Part shown: positions 39,859 to 49,220 of the stretch, in pieces
Layout of the letters: each line of letters starts with the position of its first letter
Position numbering within the stretch: position 1 is the first letter of the stretch
Origin: Polyangia bacterium
GTDB taxonomy: Bacteria > Myxococcota_A > Polyangia > Nannocystales > Nannocystaceae
Length of the DNA: 64,000 nt
Direction: 5' to 3'
NCBI GenBank assembly: GCA_030430565.1
Contig: JAUIKS010000001.1
Coordinates: forward strand, 310,001-374,000
Notes under the pieces: model-generated
What the model saw: the letters and a program-made list of their open reading frames with translations, nothing else
Told to the model about the DNA's origin: nothing
Databases searched by the model: none
Program-made: the position numbers and the translations under genes

Positions 39859-40353
39859 TCAGCGCGTGACGACGCGCCAGCCCTCAACCGCCAGCGGCGT
39901 GGTCGTCAGCCCCTCGCAGACCGGTCCGACCTCCGCTGGCTTGAGCACGCCCGCCGCGCCGATGAAGATCATCATCGTGTCGTTGAGCGCGTGCACGCGA
40001 TCGCCGACCAGCAGCGCGCTCTGGACCCGCAGCAGCCGGCCCTCGACCCCCAGCGCGCGCGTGTCGATGAGGTACGAGGTCCCCAGCTTCAGCTCGCGTC
40101 GGTACACGACGCGCTGCTCGGCGACGACGGTCTTGACGCCCTGGCGCCGGAGCTGCGCCTCGGCGCCCGAGCGGAGGAACCAGTCCACGCGGCCGAGCTC
40201 CATGACCTGCAGGTAGCGCGCCTGGTTCATGTGCCAGTTGATGTCGAGCTCGCGCAGCGCGACGCGGCGCTCGATTTGCGAGACGAGCTGTCGCTCCCGC
40301 GCTCGACGGGCGCGGAGGACGACGGGGGCGGTGCGCATCAGGTAGCTGAGCAC
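39859..40353 (-). CDS. Acyl-CoA thioesterase-like hotdog protein (THEM6-like)
   Basis: The 164-residue protein has a single hotdog fold. RVALRELDINWHMNQARYLQVMELGRVDW carries the Asp and His-Asn residues of the 4-hydroxybenzoyl-CoA thioesterase/THEM6 group; the Asp of ELDINWHMN is the expected catalytic residue. VVYRRELKLGTSYLIDTRAL forms the following strands. It should hydrolyse an acyl-CoA in the cytoplasm. The GTG at 40353 is chosen because TACCAT lies 6 nt upstream; ATG at 40338 is the alternative. Confidence 0.82.
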   Translation of the reverse strand: MLSYLMRTAPVVLRARRARERQLVSQIERRVALRELDINWHMNQARYLQVMELGRVDWFLRSGAEAQLRRQGVKTVVAEQRVVYRRELKLGTSYLIDTRALGVEGRLLRVQSALLVGDRVHALNDTMMIFIGAAGVLKPAEVGPVCEGLTTTPLAVEGWRVVTR

Positions 40354-40359
40354 GGCGCG

Positions 40360-40365
40360 ATGGTA
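40360..40365 (-). promoter_or_regulatory. Putative -10 hexamer TACCAT of thioesterase gene
   Basis: On the minus strand TACCAT, preceded by GC, ends 6 nt before the GTG at 40353. Confidence 0.5.
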
Positions 40366-40426
40366 GCCGACGCGCGGGCGGGCTGCTGTGCGCGAGTCAC
40401 AGGGCCACGGCTGGCTATGAGATCGT

Positions 40427-43165
40427 CTAGCGCGCGGCGCCTGCCGGCGTCGTCGGCTCGGCGGGCGCCGGCGCGTGCTCGCAGCGCGTCGGCTCATCGG
40501 GGCGCGGCATCTTCGCGTACAGCGACGCCGCCTGCGCCTCGGACCGCGTCGCCTCCTCGACGCGGCCGACGGCGCGCAGCGCCTCGGCGTAGCCGCACAG
40601 CGTGTCGCCGTGATCGCGGTCGACGATCTCGCTGGCGCGCCAGATCTCGAGCGAGCGCGCGAACGCGGCGGCGGCCTCCTCGTGCTCGTCCTCGCGCAGG
40701 TGAATCTGACCCAGCCCCGCGAGCGGGTAGACCAGCGGGAACGCGCCCTCGCCCTGGTTGAGCGTGAGCAGCGTGACCGAGCGCTCGAAGTTGAGCTCGG
40801 CCGAGGCCAGGTCGTTGAGCTCGATCTGCGCGTACGCGAGGCCGAACAGCGGGAACGCGAGGTTGGGGTGCTGCGCGCCGACCTCGCCCTCGATCACCGC
40901 GAGCGCGCGCGCGAGGTACTTCGCGCTGCGCTCGTACTGCCCGCGATCGCGGAGCGTGACGCCCAGGTTGTTGAGCGTCGCCGCGAGCTCCAGCGGGTTG
41001 GCGGCCTCGCTCGACTCCCACAGCTCGAGCGCGACGCGGAAGGCCTCCTGCGCGCCCTCGAGGTCGTCTTGGCGGTAGTGGACCGCGCCGACGTTGTTGT
41101 AGGCGAGCGCCGGGATCGCGCTGCCCTCGTCCTGCCGGCGCGCGAGCGCGAGCACCATCGGCTCGAAGCCGCGGACCTTCTCGGCGCGGCCGAGCTGGGC
41201 CCCCGAGATGTAGAACCACTTCGCGATCGCCTCGGCCGCGACCTCGGCGTCGCCGACCTCGAGCGCGAGCAGCATGGCGCGGTGTAGGTCCGAGGCCGCG
41301 CCCTCGTGCTCGCCGAGCTCCATCTCGAGGTCCCCCTCCGCCAGCAGCGCGCGCGCGAGGATCGGCGGGTAGCTCGCTGACTCGGCGCGGCGCCGGAGCT
41401 CGCGGGCGAGCTCGACGCCCTCGCGGAACTTGCCCGCGTGCTTGAACACCGCGGCCCGCCCCAGCTGGTCGCCGATCGCCTCGGCGGCGGCCGCGACCGC
41501 GGGATCGCTCGGCGGCAGGATCTTGCTGCGCAGCGCCTCCGCGTCGGCGCACGGCCCGAGCGGGCGCAGCGAGGTGACCAGCTCGACGGCGTTCTCGGCG
41601 ACGCTCGCGTCGGCCTCCTCGAGCAGCTCGATCGCCGCCTCGAGGTCGCCGCGCCGACGGTCGAGGCAGCGCATGCTGAGGTCGAAGAGCTCGGAGGACT
41701 GCAGGCCCTCGCGGTGCGACTCGCAGCCCGCGTGCCGCATCTCGCTCCAGCCCGCGGCGTAGCGATCGACGCGCTCCTCGACGCGCTCCCAGGCGTCGGC
41801 GGCGAAGGCCGCGCCGGTCGCCATCAGCGCGCGCTTGACCGTCTGCTTGCGGCTGTCGCTCCAGACATCTCGCAGCTCACCGCGCGCGCTCTCGCAGATC
41901 TCCGCCTCGCTCGCGCGCGCCGAGGCCACGCCGTAGCTGACGCTCGAGAGCAGCGTCGCGGCGCCCAGCAGGCCGGCGCCCACCCGATACCTCCGCCGCG
42001 GGTCGCGGGCGAGCGTGTCGAGCAGCGCGCGCATCGACGGCCAGCGCCGCGCGGGGTCGGTGCTGAGCCCGCGGCGCAGCGCGTGGGCGATCCACGAAGG
42101 GACCCGGGTCGAGCGCGGCGGGGCCCGCAGCTCGCCGCTCGTCACCGCGTCGAACAGCGCCCGCAGGTTGTCGCCCTCGAAGGGGAGCTGGCCGTAGAGC
42201 GCCTCGTAGAGCACGACGCAGAAGCTGAATTGGTCGCTGCTCGCGTCGAGCTCGTGCGAGCGCCCGCGGATCTGCTCGGGCGACATGTACGCCGGCGTCC
42301 CCATGATCACGCCGGCGCGCGTCAGCTTCGCGTCGAGGTCCTGGTCGGACTCGCGCAGCGACTCCATCAGCGTGGCCTGGCTGCCGGTGCGCCCCTTCTC
42401 CTCCTCGTCGAGGGTCGTCGGCGTGCTGCCGCCCGGGTCGGTCCGCACGAGCCCGAAGTCGAGGACGCGCGGGCGCCCGTCCTCGCTGACGAGCACGTTG
42501 TCTGGCTTAAAGTCCCGGTGCACCATGCCCGCGGCGTGGGCGGCCGCGAGGCCCTCTCCTGTCTTTAAAAACATGTTTAAGATCGCGCGCCAGTCGCCCG
42601 CGTGCGCGTCGATCCACTCGGTCAGCGTCTGGCCCTTGATGAACTCCATCGCCACGTAGATCTGCTCGCCGTGCAGGCCTACGTCGTAGACCGCGACGAC
42701 GTTCGGGTGCGCGAGGCGAGCCATCGCCTGGGCCTCGCGGAGCAGGCGCGCCTTGCTCTCGACGTTGCCCGCCTCGTCGCGGACCAGCTTGATCGCGACC
42801 TTGCGGTCGAGCTCCGCGTCGTAGGCCGCGTAGACCACCCCCATGCCGCCCTCGCCGAGGCGCCGCAGGATCGTGAAGCGGCCGATCTGCATCGCCGGCG
42901 CGCCGCCCGTGGCCCCCTCGAACACCCGCGCCATCGCGCGCTCGAACAGCTCGCGCTGATCAAACGCGCCGAGGCCGAGCGCCTCGCCCCACGCCGGGGT
43001 CTCGCCGGCGCTCGTGAGCGTGTCGGCGTCGACATCGAGGACCGGCGCGACGGCGGAGAGGTCGACGGTCGCGCCGAACGCCAGCCGCTCGGCGTTGGTG
43101 TTGGCGGCTTCGGGGACAGGATCCGCGATCGTGGCGCGGTCTTCGGGCGTTATGGACGCGATCAT
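40427..43165 (-). CDS. Membrane Ser/Thr kinase with TPR region
   Basis: The 912-residue protein has a ~95-residue acidic N-terminal lead, a kinase domain (GEGGMGVVYAAYD ~103, HRDFKPDN ~215, DFGL, MSPEQ), one membrane helix at ~391-413, and an outside region that begins with a Cys-containing stretch (CESARGEL, AGCESHREGL, CLDRRRG, GPCADAEAL) shared with the kinases at 5366 and 25562. TPR units follow and a short Pro/Ala/Thr tail ends it. It is one of three paralogous receptor-like kinases here. A 431-bp region without genes lies upstream. Confidence 0.9.
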   Translation of the reverse strand: MIASITPEDRATIADPVPEAANTNAERLAFGATVDLSAVAPVLDVDADTLTSAGETPAWGEALGLGAFDQRELFERAMARVFEGATGGAPAMQIGRFTILRRLGEGGMGVVYAAYDAELDRKVAIKLVRDEAGNVESKARLLREAQAMARLAHPNVVAVYDVGLHGEQIYVAMEFIKGQTLTEWIDAHAGDWRAILNMFLKTGEGLAAAHAAGMVHRDFKPDNVLVSEDGRPRVLDFGLVRTDPGGSTPTTLDEEEKGRTGSQATLMESLRESDQDLDAKLTRAGVIMGTPAYMSPEQIRGRSHELDASSDQFSFCVVLYEALYGQLPFEGDNLRALFDAVTSGELRAPPRSTRVPSWIAHALRRGLSTDPARRWPSMRALLDTLARDPRRRYRVGAGLLGAATLLSSVSYGVASARASEAEICESARGELRDVWSDSRKQTVKRALMATGAAFAADAWERVEERVDRYAAGWSEMRHAGCESHREGLQSSELFDLSMRCLDRRRGDLEAAIELLEEADASVAENAVELVTSLRPLGPCADAEALRSKILPPSDPAVAAAAEAIGDQLGRAAVFKHAGKFREGVELARELRRRAESASYPPILARALLAEGDLEMELGEHEGAASDLHRAMLLALEVGDAEVAAEAIAKWFYISGAQLGRAEKVRGFEPMVLALARRQDEGSAIPALAYNNVGAVHYRQDDLEGAQEAFRVALELWESSEAANPLELAATLNNLGVTLRDRGQYERSAKYLARALAVIEGEVGAQHPNLAFPLFGLAYAQIELNDLASAELNFERSVTLLTLNQGEGAFPLVYPLAGLGQIHLREDEHEEAAAAFARSLEIWRASEIVDRDHGDTLCGYAEALRAVGRVEEATRSEAQAASLYAKMPRPDEPTRCEHAPAPAEPTTPAGAAR

Positions 43166-43596
43166 AGGGGCACTACCGTCGGGGTTGGCGGCGGGCGGGA
43201 TAACGGCCGCCGCGAGGGGTCGCGGGCGCGGCTCGCCACGGCGAGCTCGCGCCTCGCGGTCTCGAGGAGCAGGTCTACGCAGGCACGCGACGCGCGGGAT
43301 AGGGGCCGCGCGTCTCCAGCTCGTCGCGGCGACGCGCCTGTCTCTTCCTTCAGCCTACGGGGCGGGCGAGCCCTTGTCTTTCGTCGTGATGTCAGCTTCA
43401 CCGTCAAAAGAGGTCGAGCGTCGCGGCGCGCCTGGTCGTCGCGCGTCGACCCCGGTCGACATCCGACGACGCGGTGTCGTCATCCGTCGACAGCGAGCGA
43501 CGGCCGTCGCCGTCGCCACCGAGTGGGGGCTCGTTCACCGTAATTCGCGTGACCGCGCGCGATCTCGAGCGCGGCCCGCGGTCGTCACGCTCGGCG
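43166..43596. other. 431-bp region upstream of kinase gene, no coding signal
   Basis: No frame looks protein-like. It contains GTCGACC-CC-GGTCGAC (43445-43460) and GACGAC-N5-GTCGTC (about 43465-43481), two neighbouring hairpins or operators, about 290 bp before the kinase start. A less GC-rich patch lies near 43380-43410. Confidence 0.35.
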
Positions 43597-46500
43597 CTAG
43601 GCGTCGTCGCGGGCCCGCTCGAGCAGCGCGCGGACGGCTTCGTCGTCGAAGTTGTCGGCGAGCCGCGCGAGCGCGGCCGCGAACTCGCCGTGCGCCGGCG
43701 AGTCGCGGCCGAGCTTGCGCGCGCGCTCGGCGATGTGCAGAAGGTCGCCGTGGCGGTGCAGCGCGAGCAGCTCGTCGATCACGGCGGGGGGCGGGGGGCG
43801 CAGCGCGGCGGAGTCCTCGGTGACCGCCACCGGGGTCGCGGTCACGCGGGCGCGCTCGGGCGGGCGGCTCGCTACGCGCGGGCCCGCCGAGGCGACGGCC
43901 GGCGGCAGCGGCAGCGAGAACGAGAAGCTGCTGCCAGCGCCCAGCTGGCTCGAGACGCGGATCCGCCCGCCCATGAGCCCGACCAGGCGCTGGCTGATCG
44001 CGAGGCCGAGCCCCGTCCCGCGCGCGCGCTGCTTGTCGGAGCCGGCCTGTTCGAAGGGATCGAAGATCCGCGTGAGCTGGTCCGCCGGGATGCCGATGCC
44101 GGTGTCCTCGACCGTGAAGCGCACGCGCGTCACGCCCTCGCGCGCGGCCGCGGGCGCTGAGGGTAAACCAGGCTCTTCAGGCAGGTCGACGATGAAGCGG
44201 ACCTCGCCGTCGGGCGTGAACTTGATCGCGTTACCCAGCAGGTTGAGCAGGACCTGGCGCAGGCGCTTCTCGTCGACGAGCACGTGGGCGGGCAGCTCGG
44301 GCGCCGCGCGGTAGCGCAGCGTCACGCCCTGCTCGCGCGCGCTCATCTCGAAGATCGCCACGATGTCGCGCAGCAGCGCCGGCAGCGAGGTCGAGCTCGG
44401 CCGCAGCTCGACGCGGCGCGCCTCGATCTTCGCCATGTCGAGCACGTCGTCGATCAGCTCGAGCAGGTGCCCGCCGCTGCGGAGGATCGTCGTCAGGCCC
44501 TCGCGCGTGCTGTCGTCGAGGCCGGGCGGCCGCAGCATGATGCGCGAGTAGCCGAGGATCGCGTTCAGCGGCGTGCGCAGCTCGTGGCTCATGCTGGCGA
44601 GGAATTCGCTCTTGGCCGCGCTCGCGATCTCGGCGCGCGCGCGCTCCTCCTCGAGCTCGCGCGTCCGCAGGCGCACCTGATCCTCGAGCTCGTCGTAGAG
44701 CGTCGCGTTCTCGATCGAGATCGCCGCCTGCGACGCGAGGATCCGGACGGTCTCGAGGCGCTCGTCGGTAAAGCAGCCCGCGATCAGATCGTTCTCGAGG
44801 TAGACCGCGCCGGTCGTGACGCTCGCGCGGATGATCGGCGCGCAGAGGATCGCGCGAGGCGAGCGCGCGCGCAGGTAGGCGTCGCGGCTGTGGGCGAGCG
44901 ACTCGTCGGTGCGCGCATCGTTGAACACGAGCGGCGTGCCGGTGCGCAGCACGTAGCTGACGAGGCCGACCGGGAGGTCCTCGGCGTCGTGCAGCGGCGT
45001 CGCCTCGAGCGCGCCGGGGTCCAGGCCGACGCCGCCGTCGGGCGCAGGAGCGGGCGCGCCCGGGTCGCGGGCTGCGGCGCGGCTGATCACCACCGGCCCG
45101 ATCGGGCGGTTGAGCACGAGTGCGCCCGAGGTCGCGCCGGCGTTCTCGAGCAGCAGCGCCATGATCTTCGCGAGCAGGCGCTTGTAGACGATCTCCTCCG
45201 AGAGCAGCTGCGAGGCCTTGACCACCGAGTCGAGGTCGAGGACCACGCGGCTGGTCGCGGCCTCGCTGGTGCGCTGCGAGCTGTCGCGCGCGCTCGGGCG
45301 CGGATCCAGCAGGCGCGCGAACTCCTGCTCGCAGCGCGCGAGCTTGGCGGTCGCGCCCCAGCGCTCCCACGCGTAGCGGGCCTCCTGCGCGTAGGCGCGG
45401 GCGGCCACGGTCGCGCCGCGCTCGGCGAACATGCGCGCCGCGAGCTCGGCCGCGACGCCCTCCTCGCGCGTGAAGCCCTCCGCGCGCGCGGCCTGCAGCG
45501 CGTCTTCGAAGGCGCGCGCGGCCGCGTCAACGTCGTCTCTGACCCACGCCATCGCGCCCTCGACCAGGCGCTGCGCGTGTCGGTGGTTGCGCGGCGCGTG
45601 GCGGGCGAGGAAGCGGAGCCGCCGCAGATGAGCCGCGGCCGCCCGCAGCGAGGGCCGCCGCCGCGCGTCGCCGCGGCGCGCGAGCTCGCAGCGCGAGAGC
45701 GCGGTGTAGAGGTGCACCGGGCTGTTGAGGCTGCGCCCCTCCACCAAGTGAAAGGGATCCGCCGCGAGCTCCTCGGCGGCGCGCACGACCTCCTCGTGGC
45801 GCCCGAACAGGTACTGCAGGAGGATCTGGTAGTAGTTGATCGCCCACTTCGCCGCGGTCTCCTCGCCAGGGTCGAAGCCCGGGTAGCGCGTCGTGATGTC
45901 GAAGATCTCGCCGCGCAGCGTCGCGGGGTCCTCGGCCTGTCCCATGAGGCAGAGCATGAACTGCCGCGAGGGCCACGGCAGCTCCTTGCCGATGACGCGC
46001 GCGTGCTGCATGCCCCGCTCGAGCTGCCGCATGGACTCGCGCGACTCCTGCTCCGCCGCCGGCAGCGGGCGCGAGATCAGGACCGCGTAGTGATCCTGCG
46101 TGGTCGCCGTCAAGAACGCGATCTCCTGCGAGCCGCGCTCGAGGCCCAGGCGCTTGGCGTCGCGCGTGTCGGCCCAGATCTTCCTCAGCGGGTCCCGCCA
46201 CGAGCGCAGCAGCGACGACGCCATCACGCGGACGCGCGGGGCCACGTCGGCCTGCGGGTCGCGCTCGATGAGGCGCTCCGCCGCCTGCGCGCAGGCGTAG
46301 GCGTAGTCGATGTCGCGGACCAGGTCGCCGACGATCGCGGCGTGCATGCACAGCGCCTGCGCCGTCTCTGTGGATGTTCCATGGGACAGGCTGATACGGA
46401 GCTGGCGGTGGCTCGCTACTACCATCAGCAGCTCGTCGGTGATGCCCGCGAGGGCGCCCAGCAGCGAGAGCACCCGCATAGCGAGCTGGAGCCTGGGGCT

Positions 46501-49173
46501 GCGCAGCGGCGGGCCGTCGATGAGGCCGTCGATGGTCCGGCGCGCGAGCGCGGCGCGCATCGAGAGGACCTCGCGCAGCACCAAGAGCCTGCTGGGGCGC
46601 CGCGGGAGCTCGACGTCGAGCGAGGCGAGCAGCGATCGCGCCAGCGAGACGGCCTGGGCGTTCTGCGTGATCACGAGCGACTCCAGGCGGACCTCGAGCA
46701 GGCGCGCGCGATCGAGGGGCCGCGTGATCCGGGGGAGCGCGAGCTCGATATAGCGGTCGATCTGATCGAAGCGCGCGCACGCCAGCGCGGCCCCGGCGGC
46801 GCCGATGTGGAGGTCGAGCGCGAGCCCGTAGTCCTCGCGCCAGACCGCGTCGCCGCCGAGCTCGATCCCCCGGCTGCACAGCGCGAGCGCCGTCTCGTGG
46901 GCAGCGGACGCGCGCGCGCGGCCCCCCGCGCGGTGGTTGAGGCGGGCGAGCGTGAGGCGCTCGTCGGCGCGCAGCAGCGGCGCGGCCGCGTTCAGGTGAC
47001 CGACGACTTCGAACACGCGCTCGTCGAGCTGGGCGTCGTCGAGCAGGCGGAGCAGCGCGCGCCCGTAGCTCGCGTGCTGCCGCGCGCGCTCGTCCTCCGA
47101 GAGCAGCTGGTGGGCGGCCTCGCGCACGCGATCGTGGGCGAAGCGCAGCGCCCGGTTGTCGCCCGCGTCGGGCGCTTCGTCGTCCGCGCGCGCGAGCACG
47201 AGGCCCTGCGCGAGCGCCGGCGCGAGCGCGAGCGCGAGCTCGGCGCGCGGCAGCTCGCGGGCGAGCGCGAGCGCCTCCTCGTCGAAGCGGTCCCCGGCGG
47301 TGGCCGCGAGCCCGAGCAGCCGCTGGGTCGCCCGCGGCAGCGTGGCGAGCCGGCGCGCGAGCAGCTCGGTCGCGCCGTCGCCGACATCGACCTCGTGCAC
47401 GCGGCGCGCGTCCCAGCTCCACTCGCCGGTCTCGCCGCGCCAGCGAATCAGCCCCTCGTCGCGGAGCTCGTGCAGCAGGCTGCGGAGGAACAGCGGGTTG
47501 CCCTCGGTCTTCAGGATGCAGAGCTCGGCGAGCTCGCGCACGCGCGCGGGCGGCTGCGCGAGCGTGTCGGCGAGCAGGGCGGTCACCTCCTCGCGCGAGA
47601 GCGGCGCGAGCGAGAGCTCGGCGAAGCCCTCCGAGCCCTCGCGCATCCGCGACAGCGCCAGCGAGACGGGGTGATCGTGGTCGAGCTCGTCGCTGCGGCG
47701 CGTCCCGATGATCAGCGCGTAGCGGAGCTGCTCGTCGCGCAGCAGCCCCTCGAGCAGCGCGAGCGAGGCGCGGTCGGCCCACTGCAGGTCGTCGAGCAGC
47801 ACGACCACGGGCTGCTCGCGGACCGCGAGGCTGCGGACGAAGCCCTGAAAGGCGCGCTGAAACCGGCGCTCCGCGACGTCGTGCGCGACGCGGGTGGTTT
47901 GATATGTCTCTTCGACCAAGTGCGCGACATCTGGGAGCACGGCGATGAGCAGCGGCGCGTCCTCCCGCAGCGTCGCGCTGACGCGCGCGCGCCAGCGCTC
48001 GACGTCGATCTCTGGGTCGCTGAGCAGGAGTCGCGTGAGCGCGCCGAAGGCCTCGAGCAGCGCGCTGTAGGGGAGGTCGCGCTTGTAGAGGTCAAACTTG
48101 CCGGAGACGAAGTAGCCGCCCGCGCGCGCGGCCGGACCGCGCAGCGACTGGGCCAGCGCGCTCTTGCCGACGCCGGAGAGGCCGCTGATGAGCGCGAACT
48201 CGCGTCCGCCGAGGGTCGCGCGGCGAAACGCGTTGAGCAGCGTCTCGTGGGCGCGCGCGCGGCCGTAGAGCCGCGAGGGGAGCTCGAGGGAGGGCGGCGC
48301 GTCGAGCTTCTCCTCCTCCTCCTCCTCCTCCTCCGCCACGCCTCGCCCTCGGCGCGCGCGCAGGCGACGGGCGCAGCGCTCGAGCGCGTCCGCGGCCGCG
48401 CTCGCGCTCGCGTACCGATCTTCGGGGCTCTTCGCGAGCATCCGCGCGATCGTGTCGCTCACGAGCTCCGGCAGCTCGGGCGCGAGCGCGTGGACCGGCG
48501 CGGGTCGGCGCGCGATGTGACCGTGGACGATCTCCGCCGGGCTCTCGCCGACGAAGGGCGGTCGCCCGGTCAGCGCGCGGTACATCGTCGCGCCCAGCGA
48601 GTACTGGTCCGCGCGGGCGTCGAGCGGCCTCGGGACGCGCCCGGTCTGCTCGGGCGACATGTACTCGAGGGTCCCCTCGATCGCGCCGGCGCGCGGCGGG
48701 CTCGCGTCCTCGATCCTGCGCGCGAGCCCGAAGTCGATCAGCTGCAGCTCGTCCGAGTCTGGCGCATAGACCAGGTTGTCGGGGGAGACGTCGCGGTGCA
48801 CGATCCCGCGCGCGTGCACCCGCGCGAGCGCCCGCGCGGCGCGGGCGGCGAGCGAGAGCAGCTCGGCGTGGCGCAGCCCCCCGCCCTGCAGCCAGGCCGA
48901 GAGCGCGCGCGCGCCGATGTCGTCCATCACGATCGCCGCGCGCCCGTCGACGCGCTCAGTCGCCAGCGCGCGCGGGACCCCGGGGACATCGGCGAGCTCG
49001 CGCAGCAGCGCGCGCTCGCGGCCGAGCTGGTCGAGCAGCGCGCGCCCCGGCCTCGGGTTGGTCGGCAGCTTCAGCACGACGCGCGCGCCGGTCGCGGTGT
49101 GCACCGCCCGGTACACGAGCGTCCGTTCGCTGCTGTGCAGGGTCTCGAGGATGGAGTAGCCCGACGGTCGCAC
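43597..49173 (-). CDS. Trifunctional Ser/Thr kinase - AAA ATPase - GAF - histidine kinase
   Basis: The 1858-residue cytoplasmic protein has a Ser/Thr kinase domain (1-270: HRDVSPDN, DFGLARR, MSPEQTG), a predicted STAND-like ATPase (Walker A SGLSGVGKS at ~325, Walker B VVVLLDDLQWAD ~450), a long helical TPR-like middle (~650-1250), a GAF domain (~1330-1490), then HisKA with SMSHELRTPLN (phospho-His ~1527) and HATPase (NLLGNAIKFTPDG, GTGLGLAIS ~1740). The kinase loop reads HRDVSPDN rather than HRDxKxxN; the Lys is replaced by Ser, typical of this large protein class. A short helical tail ends it. No membrane helices. Such proteins link kinase and two-component signalling. Confidence 0.88.
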   Translation of the reverse strand: MRPSGYSILETLHSSERTLVYRAVHTATGARVVLKLPTNPRPGRALLDQLGRERALLRELADVPGVPRALATERVDGRAAIVMDDIGARALSAWLQGGGLRHAELLSLAARAARALARVHARGIVHRDVSPDNLVYAPDSDELQLIDFGLARRIEDASPPRAGAIEGTLEYMSPEQTGRVPRPLDARADQYSLGATMYRALTGRPPFVGESPAEIVHGHIARRPAPVHALAPELPELVSDTIARMLAKSPEDRYASASAAADALERCARRLRARRGRGVAEEEEEEEEKLDAPPSLELPSRLYGRARAHETLLNAFRRATLGGREFALISGLSGVGKSALAQSLRGPAARAGGYFVSGKFDLYKRDLPYSALLEAFGALTRLLLSDPEIDVERWRARVSATLREDAPLLIAVLPDVAHLVEETYQTTRVAHDVAERRFQRAFQGFVRSLAVREQPVVVLLDDLQWADRASLALLEGLLRDEQLRYALIIGTRRSDELDHDHPVSLALSRMREGSEGFAELSLAPLSREEVTALLADTLAQPPARVRELAELCILKTEGNPLFLRSLLHELRDEGLIRWRGETGEWSWDARRVHEVDVGDGATELLARRLATLPRATQRLLGLAATAGDRFDEEALALARELPRAELALALAPALAQGLVLARADDEAPDAGDNRALRFAHDRVREAAHQLLSEDERARQHASYGRALLRLLDDAQLDERVFEVVGHLNAAAPLLRADERLTLARLNHRAGGRARASAAHETALALCSRGIELGGDAVWREDYGLALDLHIGAAGAALACARFDQIDRYIELALPRITRPLDRARLLEVRLESLVITQNAQAVSLARSLLASLDVELPRRPSRLLVLREVLSMRAALARRTIDGLIDGPPLRSPRLQLAMRVLSLLGALAGITDELLMVVASHRQLRISLSHGTSTETAQALCMHAAIVGDLVRDIDYAYACAQAAERLIERDPQADVAPRVRVMASSLLRSWRDPLRKIWADTRDAKRLGLERGSQEIAFLTATTQDHYAVLISRPLPAAEQESRESMRQLERGMQHARVIGKELPWPSRQFMLCLMGQAEDPATLRGEIFDITTRYPGFDPGEETAAKWAINYYQILLQYLFGRHEEVVRAAEELAADPFHLVEGRSLNSPVHLYTALSRCELARRGDARRRPSLRAAAAHLRRLRFLARHAPRNHRHAQRLVEGAMAWVRDDVDAAARAFEDALQAARAEGFTREEGVAAELAARMFAERGATVAARAYAQEARYAWERWGATAKLARCEQEFARLLDPRPSARDSSQRTSEAATSRVVLDLDSVVKASQLLSEEIVYKRLLAKIMALLLENAGATSGALVLNRPIGPVVISRAAARDPGAPAPAPDGGVGLDPGALEATPLHDAEDLPVGLVSYVLRTGTPLVFNDARTDESLAHSRDAYLRARSPRAILCAPIIRASVTTGAVYLENDLIAGCFTDERLETVRILASQAAISIENATLYDELEDQVRLRTRELEEERARAEIASAAKSEFLASMSHELRTPLNAILGYSRIMLRPPGLDDSTREGLTTILRSGGHLLELIDDVLDMAKIEARRVELRPSSTSLPALLRDIVAIFEMSAREQGVTLRYRAAPELPAHVLVDEKRLRQVLLNLLGNAIKFTPDGEVRFIVDLPEEPGLPSAPAAAREGVTRVRFTVEDTGIGIPADQLTRIFDPFEQAGSDKQRARGTGLGLAISQRLVGLMGGRIRVSSQLGAGSSFSFSLPLPPAVASAGPRVASRPPERARVTATPVAVTEDSAALRPPPPAVIDELLALHRHGDLLHIAERARKLGRDSPAHGEFAAALARLADNFDDEAVRALLERARDDA

Positions 49174-49220
49174 GGCTCGTCGGGCCAGTATGCCCTATGA
49201 ACACGCTCGTTTGGCGCGAG

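Noticed and set aside
44284..49200. 1638-codon plus-strand ORF opposite the giant kinase
   Set aside because: Low-complexity Arg/Glu/Ala sequence without any motif; the minus frame has complete kinase, ATPase and histidine kinase motifs.
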